From the NCBI GenBank assembly GCA_900544645.1, contig UQWG01000031.1, positions 1 to 22,153 on the forward strand: a DNA stretch of 22,153 bases, written 5' to 3'. This document shows positions 6,153 to 14,940 of this stretch, in pieces. The stretch is from an uncultured Collinsella sp. Lineage in GTDB: Bacteria > Actinomycetota > Coriobacteriia > Coriobacteriales > Coriobacteriaceae. Positions within the stretch are counted from its first letter, which is position 1. Each line of letters begins with the position of its first letter. The position numbers and the translations under genes were made by a program. A model generated the notes under the pieces. The model was not told where the DNA came from. It ran no database searches and was given only the letters and a program-made list of their open reading frames with translations.

Positions 6153-6872
6153 TTAGGCTTCCTTGCTGGGGAGCACGAGCAGGCGGTGGCAGTACGGGCA
6201 GTGCGTAATCTCGCTACCGTCGTGGTTGAGGTCGCTCATGGACGACGCCTGCAGCGCGGTGTGGCAGACCGTGGGGATGTTGCCCTTGATGGTCTCGACG
6301 GCCAGACCACGGAACTGCTTGAGCAGGCGCTCGTAATCGGTGAGCACGTCAGTCGGCAGCGTGGCGGCAAGCGCGGTGCGCTCCTTGGTCGCGGCGTCAA
6401 TCTGAGCCTGGAGGTCGGCGGCCTTGGCGCGGGCGGCCTTGGTATCGGCCTTCACGCCCTCCTCGAATTTGGCGATGATGGCCTGCGCGCGAGCCTCGCG
6501 GTCGAGTGCCTCCTTGTGGGCGATGACGACATCCTTGCGGGTGTGCTCGATCTTGTCCAGGCGCTTGGCCAGGGTGGCGAGCTCGTTCTCCAGGTCCTGA
6601 ACCTCGCGGTAGTCAGAGCCGTCAACGTGGCGCTTCTTGGCGGCCTCGATGGCGTTATTGGTCTGAATCTCGGTGGTGTTGAGGTCGTCGAGCTCAATGT
6701 CCAGGTCCTTGCGCTGGGCGTAGAGCTTGGTCATCTCGGCCTTGAGCTTAACGTAGGTCTTGCGCTTGGAAGCGAGCTCCTTGAGCTCCGGCATATTGGC
6801 AAGTTCGCTCTTGTTGCGGGCGAGCTCCAAATCGATCTGTTGCAGCTTGAGTAGCGTAGCGCCGGCGCTCAT
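6153..6872 (-). CDS. Coiled-coil protein with C-terminal (incomplete) zinc ribbon, CT398/DUF164 type
   Basis: This 239-aa protein is mostly charged heptad-like coiled coil (about residues 5-170), followed by a small C-terminal zinc-ribbon-like region. This matches the CT398/DUF164 family, whose role is uncertain (nucleic-acid or RNA-polymerase/flagellar associations have been proposed). The usual ribbon has two CxxC knuckles. Here the second is present (C225-x2-C228) but the first has only C203 followed by His204, so metal binding is doubtful or uses a different ligand. The frame is open to 6908, but ATG 6872 has the ribosome site (AAAGGAGAG) and overlaps the Nif3-family stop as ATGA, implying translational coupling. 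It is commonly found next to Nif3-family genes. Confidence 0.88.
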   Translation of the reverse strand: MSAGATLLKLQQIDLELARNKSELANMPELKELASKRKTYVKLKAEMTKLYAQRKDLDIELDDLNTTEIQTNNAIEAAKKRHVDGSDYREVQDLENELATLAKRLDKIEHTRKDVVIAHKEALDREARAQAIIAKFEEGVKADTKAARAKAADLQAQIDAATKERTALAATLPTDVLTDYERLLKQFRGLAVETIKGNIPTVCHTALQASSMSDLNHDGSEITHCPYCHRLLVLPSKEA

Positions 6873-7678
6873 AAGTTCTCTCCTTTTGTCACAGTCCACC
6901 ATTGGCAAGGGTTCAGTATTTTAATCGCATGACGGGGGTCGACCCCGGCGTCAACTGCAGAGTTCATCAATATATCAACGAACGGCTCCTCGGAGCGGTC
7001 ATGACCGAGCAGGATGATGCCCAGACCGCGCAGAGCGAGGTCCTGCGCCACGTGATAGCCCGCCTCACCCGTCACGATAACGTCCGCGCCAGCGGCGATG
7101 GCAAGCTCGCCAAAGTCGCCGAGGGAGCCACCCAAAATGGCGACCGTGCGGCATGGGTGATCGGCCTCGCCCCACACGCGCGGGTCGCTGCCAAACGCCG
7201 TGGCGGCGCGATTGGCAAGGTCGCGCAGGCTGCAGGGGTCGTTGAGCGTTGCAAGCGCGCCCAGGCCGGTCGCTTCGGGGTCGTCCACGTGCTCCAGCGA
7301 GCTTGCGGGCGCGGCGTCCAACAGCGTACTTAGGCAAACGCGAGCCTCATGCGAGCGGTCCAGATTGGTGTGGAGCGAGATGATACTCACCCCGCAGCGG
7401 GCGGCCTCAAACAGCGCTGCGCTGCACTGGGGGCGTGCGGAATCCGACGGACAAAACGCCTCGGGCGCCTTGATATAGACAGGATGATGCGTCAGCAGCA
7501 CGTTTGCGCCGGCTTCTTGGGCGCGGCGAACATTAGCTTCGGTCGCATCGAGTGCGCAGGCAACACCGGTGATCTCTGCAGCGGGATCTCCCACAGATAG
7601 CCCAACATGATCCCAGCCCTCGGCGTCCGCCTTGGGGTATCGCTCCAGCAGCGCACGTTCAAGCTCGGCGACGATCAT
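6869..7678 (-). CDS. Nif3-like dinuclear metal-center hexameric protein
   Basis: Nif3/YbgI/YqfO family (269 aa, near the short form without the inserted PII-like domain). The metal ligands expected for the family are visible: LLTHHPVY (His64, His65), SLHTNLD (His103, Asp107) and, in the C-terminal half, a GHDRSEEP segment supplying the late His and Glu. The family forms toroidal hexamers with two metal ions per subunit; some members have been linked to GTP cyclohydrolase-like activity, but function is generally unsettled. The ATG at 7678 overlaps the cysteine desulfurase stop by 4 bp (ATGA), and its own stop overlaps the next start the same way, so three genes are translationally coupled. Confidence 0.92.
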   Translation of the reverse strand: MIVAELERALLERYPKADAEGWDHVGLSVGDPAAEITGVACALDATEANVRRAQEAGANVLLTHHPVYIKAPEAFCPSDSARPQCSAALFEAARCGVSIISLHTNLDRSHEARVCLSTLLDAAPASSLEHVDDPEATGLGALATLNDPCSLRDLANRAATAFGSDPRVWGEADHPCRTVAILGGSLGDFGELAIAAGADVIVTGEAGYHVAQDLALRGLGIILLGHDRSEEPFVDILMNSAVDAGVDPRHAIKILNPCQWWTVTKGENL

Positions 7679-8853
7679 GCGGCACCCACGATCGAGAGCA
7701 GCGTCTGGGCAAAGTCGTCCAGGTCGGCAGGGTTCACACGGTCATCAAACGAGATACGCAGTGCACCCAGGGCCTGTTCGCGGCCAATACCCATGGCGCT
7801 GAGAACATGGCTCGGGTCCATGCTGCCGCTCGAGCAGGCGGAACCGCCCGATACCTCAAAGCCGGCGGCGTCGAGCTTGATGATGAGCTCCTCGGAGTCC
7901 ATGCCGTCAATGTAGATCGATACCATGCCGGGCAGACGGTCGGCATGCGCATAGTCGCCCATGGTGGCGTGAATGCGCGGATGGGCCGTAAGCTTGGCGT
8001 AGAGCTTGTCGGAAAGGGCTTGCAGCTTCTCGCGCTCCTCGGCCACATAGAGCGTCAGCGTGCGGGCGGCAGCGGCAAAGGCGAGCTGCGTGCGCAGATC
8101 CTGCGTGCCGGCGCGACGTCCGGCTTCCTGTCCGCCGCCAAAGATGCGCGGGCGCAGCGGCGTGCGGTTCTTAAGGTAGAGCGCGCCGGATGCCACGGGG
8201 CCACCGATCTTGTGCGCGGCAACGGTCATGGCGTCAACTCCCAGCTCGGTGACATCGAGTGGAATGTGCAGATAGCCTTGGATGGCATCGGTGTGGAACA
8301 GGGCGCCAACGGTATGCGCGGCCGCGGCAAGCTCGCGGATTGGCTGCACCACGCCGGTCTCGTTGTTGGCGACCATAATGCTTACGAGCGCCACGTCGTC
8401 GCCTAGCAGCTCGACAAGCGTGGCAGGCTCAATGTAGCCCGCGCGGCAGGGCTGCACCAGGTCGACGGTAAAGCCGGCGGCACGCAGCAGCGGCAGGTTG
8501 TCCAGAATCGAATCGTGCTCGATGGCCGAAACGATTACACGATCGCGCTTGCGATCGCGCTGACGAGCGCCCTCGGCAAGACCGAGCAGCGCCAGCTGGT
8601 TGGCTTCGGTGCCGCCGTTGGTCAGAACAATCTCAGACGGGCGGACGCGTGCGCCAAAGCTACGGGCTATCTCGCGACGTGCCACTTCAAGGCGCGCAGC
8701 GGCCTTGCGGCCGAGCGAATGTAGCGAGTTGGGGTTGACGCCGGCAAGCTCGCTGTCGTCGTATTCGCGCTGCGCAAGGAGCGCCTCGGCGCGCATGGGC
8801 GTCGAGGCGGCATAGTCAAGATTCACGGGTATGCGGTTTTGACCTGCGGTCAT
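7675..8853 (-). CDS. Cysteine desulfurase (NifS/IscS family)
   Basis: This PLP enzyme removes sulfur from cysteine to give alanine and an enzyme-bound persulfide, for Fe-S clusters and thiolated tRNA. The 392-aa protein has GGTEANQ (80-86), the cofactor-stacking His113 (IEHDS), HTDAIQ (187-192), the PLP Lys215 in AAHKIGG, and the active Cys340 in GGSACSSG, typical of group I enzymes. No scaffold gene (iscU/sufU) or thiI/mnmA lies in the window, so its acceptor is unknown; I assign no isozyme symbol. It starts 6 bp after rpe and overlaps the Nif3-family gene. The nearby IspH and radical SAM proteins need Fe-S clusters, a suggestive but unproven link. Confidence 0.94.
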   Translation of the reverse strand: MTAGQNRIPVNLDYAASTPMRAEALLAQREYDDSELAGVNPNSLHSLGRKAAARLEVARREIARSFGARVRPSEIVLTNGGTEANQLALLGLAEGARQRDRKRDRVIVSAIEHDSILDNLPLLRAAGFTVDLVQPCRAGYIEPATLVELLGDDVALVSIMVANNETGVVQPIRELAAAAHTVGALFHTDAIQGYLHIPLDVTELGVDAMTVAAHKIGGPVASGALYLKNRTPLRPRIFGGGQEAGRRAGTQDLRTQLAFAAAARTLTLYVAEEREKLQALSDKLYAKLTAHPRIHATMGDYAHADRLPGMVSIYIDGMDSEELIIKLDAAGFEVSGGSACSSGSMDPSHVLSAMGIGREQALGALRISFDDRVNPADLDDFAQTLLSIVGAA

Positions 8854-8859
8854 AAGGGT

Positions 8860-9537
8860 TTATGCCTCCTGTGCGGCCTCGTTGCCCAGCTTCTGCAGCA
8901 GCGCAACCTCGGCAGCGGGATCTTCGGACTTAAATACGGCAGAACCGGCCACGAGCACATTGGCACCGGCCTTGACGACCTCAGCAATGTTCTTGGAAGA
9001 AATGCCGCCGTCGACCTCGATGAGGGGCGAAACGCCGTGACGCTCGCACATGGCCTTGAGCTCGTGCAGTTTTGCGATGGTACCGGGGATAAAGCTCTGG
9101 CCGCCAAAGCCGGGGTTCACGCTCATGAGCAGCACCATGTCGACAACGTCGATGATGCTCTCGAGCACGCAGACGGGCGTGGCGGGGTTGAGCACCACGC
9201 CGGCCTTGACACCGCGCTGCTGCAGATGCGTGAGCGTGCGGTGCAGGTGCGTGGAGGCTTCGTAGTGCACGGTGATCATATCGGCACCGGCATCGGCATC
9301 GGCGTACCAATCGACCGTCTCGTCGGGGTTCGACACCATCAGGTGCGCGTCGACCGGCACGTTGGTGGAGCGCTTGACGGCCTTGAGGATGTCAACGCCA
9401 AAGGTGAGGTTGCCGGTAAAGTGGCCGTCCATAACGTCGAAGTGCACGTAGTCGGCACCGGCGATCTTGTCGAGCTCGTCCTTGAGGTTGGCCATATCGG
9501 CCGAAAGGATGGACGGAGCGATTTTGATGGAACCCAT
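8860..9537 (-). CDS. rpe: Ribulose-phosphate 3-epimerase
   Basis: This enzyme interconverts ribulose 5-phosphate and xylulose 5-phosphate in the pentose phosphate pathway (cytosol). The 225-aa TIM barrel has IAPSILSAD (6-14), the metal and catalytic residues His32, Asp34 and His65 (in VHFDVMDGHF and DAHLMV), NPGFGGQ (141-147), and Asp176 in VDGGIS, followed by the phosphate-binding GANVLVAGSAVF stretch (191-202). The ATG at 9537 is preceded by AAAGG about 9 bases upstream and lies 18 bp after gpsA. Full length, no anomalies. Confidence 0.97.
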   Translation of the reverse strand: MGSIKIAPSILSADMANLKDELDKIAGADYVHFDVMDGHFTGNLTFGVDILKAVKRSTNVPVDAHLMVSNPDETVDWYADADAGADMITVHYEASTHLHRTLTHLQQRGVKAGVVLNPATPVCVLESIIDVVDMVLLMSVNPGFGGQSFIPGTIAKLHELKAMCERHGVSPLIEVDGGISSKNIAEVVKAGANVLVAGSAVFKSEDPAAEVALLQKLGNEAAQEA

Positions 9538-9555
9538 GGTAGTAGCCTTTCTGCG

Positions 9556-10563
9556 CTAGTCGGTGAGTCCGTAGAACTCTTGAGAGGGGACGCGGTCGGT
9601 GAGAATCCTGAGCGCCCTATCCAAAGTAACACCGTTGTAGAGCGTTTGCTCCACGGCAAAGGTGAGCGGAATGTCTACGCCCAGTGAACGGGCAAGCTCG
9701 CTCACGCTGCGGGCCGCGACGGCACCCTCAACAACCATATGCGTGCGCGTCTGATACTCGTCGAGCGACACGCCGTGGGCAAACTCGTAGCCAAAGGTGC
9801 GGTTGCGCGAATGCTCCGAGGTGCAGGTGGCAATGAGGTCGCCCATGCCGGCAAGTCCCATGCAGGTCATAGCTTGACCGCCGCGGGCGTGCACCAGACG
9901 GCTGATCTCTGCCAGGCCGCGCGTCATGATGAGGGCGAGCGTGTTGTCGCCCGCACCGGTGCCGGCGGAGATTCCGCATACGATCGCGATGACATTTTTC
10001 ATGGCGCCGCAAACCTCGACGCCGGTCATGTCCTGCGACAGGTAGATGCGGAAGGCCGTGGATAGGAGCAGGTTCTTAAAGGTCTCCCCTACCTGCGCGT
10101 CTTTGCTGGCGATGACGGCGGCAGAAAGTCCGCCGCGGCAGATCTCCTCGGCATGGTTGGGGCCCGAGAGCGCCGCCACGCGCGTCTCGTTGCCAATCTC
10201 GCTGGCGATGACCTCGCTCATGAGCAGGCCGGACTCGGGCTCAATGCCCTTGGTGAGGCAGAGCACCGGGGTATCGGCGGCGATAAAGGGCGCGGCCTGG
10301 TGGCACACGCTGCGAAGGTGCGTCGAAGGAACGGCGAAGATGATGGCCTCGGCGCCGTCGAGTGCCTGCACCAGGTCCGTGGTGGCGACGACGTTGCCGG
10401 GCAGCTTGTAGCCCACAAGGTAGCGGGGGTTGCGGTGCTCGCCATTGATGCCGGCGGCCGTCTGCTCGCTGTGGGCCCACATGGTCACGCGCTCGGCTCG
10501 CGCGGCGGCAAGGCCGGCGACGGCGGTTCCCCAGGAGCCGGAGCCAATCAGCGCAACATTCAT
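9556..10563 (-). CDS. gpsA: Glycerol-3-phosphate dehydrogenase [NAD(P)+]
   Basis: This enzyme reduces dihydroxyacetone phosphate to sn-glycerol 3-phosphate, the backbone precursor for phospholipids. The 335-aa protein starts with a Rossmann dinucleotide site GSGSWGTA (7-14). It continues with AVPS (77-80), TKGIE (104-108, Lys105), SGPNHAEE (133-140) and the catalytic Lys189 in GAMKN, then the all-helical C-terminal domain with GLAGMGDL. It follows plsY by 9 bp; GpsA makes the acceptor that PlsY acylates, so the pair works as one pathway. The order der-plsY-gpsA is widespread in Gram-positive bacteria. Confidence 0.97.
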   Translation of the reverse strand: MNVALIGSGSWGTAVAGLAAARAERVTMWAHSEQTAAGINGEHRNPRYLVGYKLPGNVVATTDLVQALDGAEAIIFAVPSTHLRSVCHQAAPFIAADTPVLCLTKGIEPESGLLMSEVIASEIGNETRVAALSGPNHAEEICRGGLSAAVIASKDAQVGETFKNLLLSTAFRIYLSQDMTGVEVCGAMKNVIAIVCGISAGTGAGDNTLALIMTRGLAEISRLVHARGGQAMTCMGLAGMGDLIATCTSEHSRNRTFGYEFAHGVSLDEYQTRTHMVVEGAVAARSVSELARSLGVDIPLTFAVEQTLYNGVTLDRALRILTDRVPSQEFYGLTD

Positions 10564-10572
10564 GACTCTCTC

Positions 10573-11256
10573 CTACTTATCGTCGGGCTCGGTGACGCGC
10601 TTGGTAAACGAGAGCTTGGACTCCTTACCGGTCATGAGCTTTTTGATGTTCGCACGATGGGCCCACACCACGGTGATGCCGATTATCGCCATGCAGAACT
10701 TGAGGCCCAGGCTGCTGTACGGAATGACCGCGCAAGCAGCGATGGGAAGACCGATGGCCGCGGCAAGCGAGCCCACCGACACAAACTTGGTGATGGCGAC
10801 GGCCACGATAAACATGCCCAGCAGCGACAGGCCAATTGGCCAATACCAGGCGAGGATGACGCCCAGACCAACTGCGATTCCCTTGCCGCCATGGAAATTG
10901 AGGTAGGGCGAGAAGATGTGGCCCCACACCGCTGCCAGGCAGATGACGCCGAGCATCCAGTCGCCGGCGGCGCCGGGGGCCATAATGCTCACGGGGAAGC
11001 CATAGCCCAAGTCGGCAATGAGCGGACGCGCGATAAGGACGCAGATGGCGCCCTTAAGGCAGTCGAGCAGCAGCGTGAGCGCGGCCACCTTGGGGCCGGC
11101 CACGCGCAGCGCGTTGGTGGTGCCGATGTTGCCGGAGCCCGCCTTGCGAATGTCCGTGTGGTTGAACACGCGGCCCAAGATCAGGCCAAACGGAATCGCT
11201 CCGATAAAGAACGAGACCACGGCGCAGATGGCGGTCAGAAGAATCGGATTATGCAT
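10573..11256 (-). CDS. plsY: Glycerol-3-phosphate acyltransferase PlsY
   Basis: This membrane enzyme transfers acyl groups from acyl-phosphate to glycerol 3-phosphate, giving lysophosphatidic acid. The 227-aa product has several hydrophobic spans. Family motifs are GSGNIGTTN (40-48), FHGGKG (121-126) and a C-terminal cytosolic HRANIKKLMTGKESK segment. The frame is open to 11304, but ATG 11256 gives the standard N-terminus and has AAGGAG about 8 bases upstream. It overlaps the der stop codon by 8 bp, suggesting coupling. The loop at about 83-100 looks longer than in short PlsY proteins, a minor variation. Its acyl-phosphate supplier PlsX is not in the window. Confidence 0.95.
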   Translation of the reverse strand: MHNPILLTAICAVVSFFIGAIPFGLILGRVFNHTDIRKAGSGNIGTTNALRVAGPKVAALTLLLDCLKGAICVLIARPLIADLGYGFPVSIMAPGAAGDWMLGVICLAAVWGHIFSPYLNFHGGKGIAVGLGVILAWYWPIGLSLLGMFIVAVAITKFVSVGSLAAAIGLPIAACAVIPYSSLGLKFCMAIIGITVVWAHRANIKKLMTGKESKLSFTKRVTEPDDK

Positions 11257-12583
11257 CCTTTTGCTCCTTCTTCCTAAAGAAGAGTCGAATGGGCGTGCCG
11301 GCAAAGTCGAAGGTCGAGCGCATACGGTTCTCCACGTAGCGCTGGTAGGTGTCGTTGACCAGGTCGCTGTGGTTGACGAAGAACGTAAACGTCGGCGGAT
11401 TGACGCCCGTCTGGGTCACGTAGTGCATGCGCAGGCGACGCTTGCCGTCCACCACGGTATGACCGAACTCGCGCAGATCGGTGAGGAACGTGTTGAGGCG
11501 CGAGGTGCTGATCTTTTGCGAGCGCGTCTTCTCGGCAGCGTCTACCATTGCCCAGATCTTCTCGACGCTGCGGCCGGTCAGGGCCGAAATGCGCAGGTAC
11601 TGGGCCCAGGGAGCCATAACGCCCAGACGGCGGTCGATGGTCTCCATGCAGGCCTCGCGCTTGCGATCGTCGTCGAGCAGGTCCCACTTGTTGAGCAGCA
11701 CCACGATGGCGCAGCCGCGCTCGATGGCCAAGCCCATGACCTTCTGGTCCTGCTCGGTAACGCCCACGGAGGCGTCGACGACGAGCAGCGCCACGTCGGC
11801 ACGGTCGATGGCGCGCAGGCCGCGGACCATGGAGTAGTACTCGATGTTCTCGTACACGGTGCTCTTCTTACGGATACCCGCAGTGTCGACCATGCGGTAG
11901 TGCTTGCCGTTGCGCTCGACGACCGTGTCGATGGCGTCGCGCGTGGTGCCGGCAATGTTGGACACGATGGAGCGGTCGGCGCCCAGGATGCGGTTGAACA
12001 GCGACGACTTACCGGCATTGGGGCGGCCGATGATGGCGACGTTCAGCGCGTCGGGGAACTCATCGGCGACCTCGTCCTCTTCCTCCGGAAGCAGGGCCAC
12101 GATATCGTCGAGCAGGTCGCCGGTGCCGTGGCCGTGCAGCGCCGAGAGCGGCGTGGGCTCGCCGATACCGAGCGAATAGAACTCCCAGATGCTGTCGTTC
12201 TCGCGATCGGGGTTGTCGAGCTTGTTCACCAGCAGAAAGACCGGCTTGTCGCAGCGCTTGAGCATGCGGGCGACCGACTCGTCCTCCTCGGTAACGCCGG
12301 TGCGGCCGTCGACCACAAACAGGATGACGGCGGCTTCCTCGGCGGCGGCGAGCGCCTGGTCGCGGATGGACGTGGCAAAGACGTCATCGCTCTTGAGCGG
12401 TTCGATACCGCCCGTGTCGACGATGGTGAACTCACGACCGTTCCAATCGGCCGTGTGATACGAGCGGTCGCGCGTGACGCCGCGGGACTCGTGGACGATG
12501 GCGTCCGAGGTCTGGGCCAGGCGGTTAACGAGCGTGGACTTGCCCACGTTGGGGCGTCCGACGACGGCGACGATAGGTTTCAT
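11249..12583 (-). CDS. der: Ribosome biogenesis GTPase Der (EngA)
   Basis: Der is an essential GTPase with two tandem G domains that acts in 50S subunit assembly. In the 444-aa product, domain 1 has GRPNVGKST (9-17), DTGG (56-59) and NKLD (120-123). Domain 2 has GRPNAGKSS (186-194), DTAGIRKK (233-240) and NKWD (298-301). A KH-like C-terminal domain follows, ending in a Lys-rich FRKKEQK tail. The open frame extends to 12754, but ATG 12583 starts the canonical MKPIVAVVGRPN and has AAAGGAG 5 bases upstream. It lies 10 bp after the radical SAM/DUF512 gene. Confidence 0.97.
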   Translation of the reverse strand: MKPIVAVVGRPNVGKSTLVNRLAQTSDAIVHESRGVTRDRSYHTADWNGREFTIVDTGGIEPLKSDDVFATSIRDQALAAAEEAAVILFVVDGRTGVTEEDESVARMLKRCDKPVFLLVNKLDNPDRENDSIWEFYSLGIGEPTPLSALHGHGTGDLLDDIVALLPEEEDEVADEFPDALNVAIIGRPNAGKSSLFNRILGADRSIVSNIAGTTRDAIDTVVERNGKHYRMVDTAGIRKKSTVYENIEYYSMVRGLRAIDRADVALLVVDASVGVTEQDQKVMGLAIERGCAIVVLLNKWDLLDDDRKREACMETIDRRLGVMAPWAQYLRISALTGRSVEKIWAMVDAAEKTRSQKISTSRLNTFLTDLREFGHTVVDGKRRLRMHYVTQTGVNPPTFTFFVNHSDLVNDTYQRYVENRMRSTFDFAGTPIRLFFRKKEQKDA

Positions 12584-12593
12584 CTGCTCTCCT

Positions 12594-14036
12594 TTAATGG
12601 GTAGGGTTAGCGGAATTAGTAGAGTCGGCAGGCACAATGCCAAGGATGTGCTCCAGGGTATCGAGCAGCTCATGCGGCATGGTCGACACCACATGAACCT
12701 CAGCGCCGCGACTGGTAAGGCTTGCGAGTAAATCGTCACGATGATACTCGTCAAGCGTCATGCCGTCAGCGTTGAACATGAGCTTAGGCACAAAGAGCAT
12801 AACCCCAGAGAGATCCTGCGGCAGCTGCTCCAGAATGTCACACGCGACGATGAGGCCGGTCACGTCCACGTTGCCGCCAAAATAGCGGTTCTTGATGGCC
12901 GTGACAGTGCCGGCGAGCCCCTGGGGCGACTCCACAAAGCGGGCCACCGTGTCGCGTGCGCTGGCGCCCGAGAGACACAGAAGCCGCTGGTTGCGGGCGG
13001 CGACGGCCTCGCGGACGCGGGCCAGACGCTCGGCGTCGGTAGCCAGCACGTCGTCGGTCTCGTCCAGATACGAGCGGATCATGCCAATGCCGTCGTAGTA
13101 CTGCGGGTACCCGTCGTAAAAGTCTGCCTCGGGAGGATCGATGCCGGCGTCCAGATAGAACTCATCGCTCATCTGGAAGGTGTGGCGGCCAAAGCGTTCG
13201 TAGGCACGATCCTGGTAGGGACGGATCATGGCAATGGTCTCGCGCGCTAGCTCGGGCTTGTCGCTGTAGGACCAGCTAAAACGGTTCTGATGCTTGGTAA
13301 AACCGAGCGGCACAATGCCCAGGCTTGTGATTTGCTCGTGCTCCTCGCAAAAGCGCAGGGTCTTTTCCAGCTCCTCGCCGTCGTTCATGCCGGGGCACAA
13401 CACGATCTGCGCGTGAATCTCGATGCCGGCGGCCATGATGGCCTCGAGCACATCCATGCCGCGCTGGGCGTTGCGGCCCATCATGCGTCGGCGGACATCG
13501 GGGCTCACGGCGTGGACCGACACGTTCATGGGGCTCATGTTGCGTTGGATGACGTTTTGCACGTCCTCGTCGGTGAGGTTCGTAAGCGTGACAAAGTTGC
13601 CCTGCAAAAAGCTCAGGCGGTAGTCGTCGTCGCGAATATAGAGCGTGGAGCGGCCGCCCTTGGGGAGCATCGTCATAAAGCAGAACACGCAGGCGTTCAC
13701 ACAGGTACGCATGCCGTCGAAGATGGGGCCGTCGAACTCCAGACCCCAATCCTCTCCGGGAAATCGATCGAGCTCCACGGGGGTGACGGTGCCATCGCGC
13801 GGGTCGAAAACCTCGAGGTCGACCGTGTCGTCGTCTGCCTCCCAGAGCCACACGATCATGTCGGTAAGCTGCTCGCCGTTGACCGTGAGCACGCGCATGC
13901 CCGGCTCGATACCCACATCCCATGCGGGCGATTCGGGACGCACGTTCTTAACGAGCGCGCCCTCACCCGGCTCGGGGTCGCGGCTGCGCCCGTAATCGGC
14001 CACCTCGGCGGCGTATGCGGGTACGGTCTGGTCCAT
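12594..14036 (-). CDS. PDZ-like / radical SAM / DUF512 protein
   Basis: This 480-aa protein belongs to a conserved family of unknown function. It has an N-terminal PDZ-like region (about 25-90, with GIEPGMRVLTVNG), then a Cys cluster C112-x3-C116-x2-C119 of radical SAM type in TCVNACVFCF. A barrel-like region follows (GNFVTLTNL, then SVHAVSPDVRRRMMG and CPGMNDG), and a C-terminal DUF512 part with FVPKLMFN near the end. The Cys spacing fits a 4Fe-4S cluster that cleaves S-adenosylmethionine; the substrate is unknown. The frame is open to 14201, but ATG 14036, 2 bp after the ispH stop, begins the family N-terminus; its ribosome site (AAGGAG) is rather distant at 14 bases. It neighbours der in many Gram-positive genomes. 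Confidence 0.9.
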   Translation of the reverse strand: MDQTVPAYAAEVADYGRSRDPEPGEGALVKNVRPESPAWDVGIEPGMRVLTVNGEQLTDMIVWLWEADDDTVDLEVFDPRDGTVTPVELDRFPGEDWGLEFDGPIFDGMRTCVNACVFCFMTMLPKGGRSTLYIRDDDYRLSFLQGNFVTLTNLTDEDVQNVIQRNMSPMNVSVHAVSPDVRRRMMGRNAQRGMDVLEAIMAAGIEIHAQIVLCPGMNDGEELEKTLRFCEEHEQITSLGIVPLGFTKHQNRFSWSYSDKPELARETIAMIRPYQDRAYERFGRHTFQMSDEFYLDAGIDPPEADFYDGYPQYYDGIGMIRSYLDETDDVLATDAERLARVREAVAARNQRLLCLSGASARDTVARFVESPQGLAGTVTAIKNRYFGGNVDVTGLIVACDILEQLPQDLSGVMLFVPKLMFNADGMTLDEYHRDDLLASLTSRGAEVHVVSTMPHELLDTLEHILGIVPADSTNSANPTH

Positions 14037-14038
14037 GG

Positions 14039-14938
14039 TTAGCAGCAAAGCTCCTTGATGCGCGTGACGGCGCGTTCGATGTGTTCTTGCGGGGTGGAGG
14101 CTCCGGCGGTGATACCGATGTGGTGAGCGTCGGTAAACCACGCGGCCTGGAGCTCGGAAGTTTCCTCGATGTGATACGTGCGCTCGCAGGCGTCTGCGCA
14201 AATCTGCGCCAGGCGGCGGGTGTTGCCCGAGTTCTTGCCGCCCACGACTACCATGCAGTCGCAGCGGTTGGCAAGTGCGGCTGCTGCCTGTTGACGCTCA
14301 CTCGTGGCGGCGCAGATGGTGTTGATCACACGCAGCTCCTGCACGCGCGGGGTGATAGCTGCCACGACCTCGGCGAGGTTCTGCGCGGTCTGGGTGGTCT
14401 GCACGACGAGGCCTACCTTGCCCTTGAGCGACAAGGCATTGGCGTCGGCGGCACAGCTCACGACCTGTGCATCTTTGCCGGCGTGGCCAAGAATGCCCTC
14501 GACCTCGGGGTGACCCGGCTCGCCTACGACCACCACGCGGTAGCCCTCGCGCACCAGGCGCTCGGCTGCCATATGGACTTTCTTCACGTAGGGGCAGGTG
14601 GCGTCGACCACGTTTAGGCCGCGCTTGCGGGCAGCATCGATTACCTGCGGCACCACGCCGTGGGCGCGGATGATCACGGTGCCGGTTGCGGCGTCATCCA
14701 GGGTTTCGGCCAAGCCAACGCCTGCCTCAGCGAGCTCGCGTACCACGATGGGGTTATGGATGAGCGGACCCAAGGTATGAACCTGAGTGCACTCCCCTGC
14801 CTGCGGCGCGGCGGCCAGCGCCATATCGAGCGCACGCTGTACGCCGTAGCAAGTGCCGGCGTGTGCTGCGATCTCGATGGTAGGCGCTGTTGCCTGGTCG
14901 GACGCGGTCGCGGCAGTGTTCGTAACGTTCTCGCTCAT
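14039..14938 (-). CDS. ispH: 4-hydroxy-3-methylbut-2-enyl diphosphate reductase
   Basis: IspH (LytB) is the last enzyme of the MEP isoprenoid pathway; it reduces HMBPP to IPP and DMAPP using a 4Fe-4S cluster. In the 299-aa product the cluster ligands are Cys30 (AGTCYGVQRA), Cys115 (DATCPYVKK) and Cys209 (NTICAATSERQ). Substrate-binding His61 (HNP), His93 (RAHGV) and His143 (GEPGHPEV), a VVGGKNSGNT segment and TAGASTP are all present. Residues 1-19 form a Thr/Ala-rich extension before the domain. ATG 14938 follows the plsC-type stop by 2 bp, with only a weak ribosome site; the ten extra codons to 14968 would overlap plsC. Confidence 0.96.
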   Translation of the reverse strand: MSENVTNTAATASDQATAPTIEIAAHAGTCYGVQRALDMALAAAPQAGECTQVHTLGPLIHNPIVVRELAEAGVGLAETLDDAATGTVIIRAHGVVPQVIDAARKRGLNVVDATCPYVKKVHMAAERLVREGYRVVVVGEPGHPEVEGILGHAGKDAQVVSCAADANALSLKGKVGLVVQTTQTAQNLAEVVAAITPRVQELRVINTICAATSERQQAAAALANRCDCMVVVGGKNSGNTRRLAQICADACERTYHIEETSELQAAWFTDAHHIGITAGASTPQEHIERAVTRIKELCC

Positions 14939-14940
14939 GG

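Noticed and set aside
11018..12604. A 528-codon plus-strand open frame
   Set aside because: It mirrors der and plsY, whose GTPase and acyltransferase motifs are unambiguous on the minus strand.
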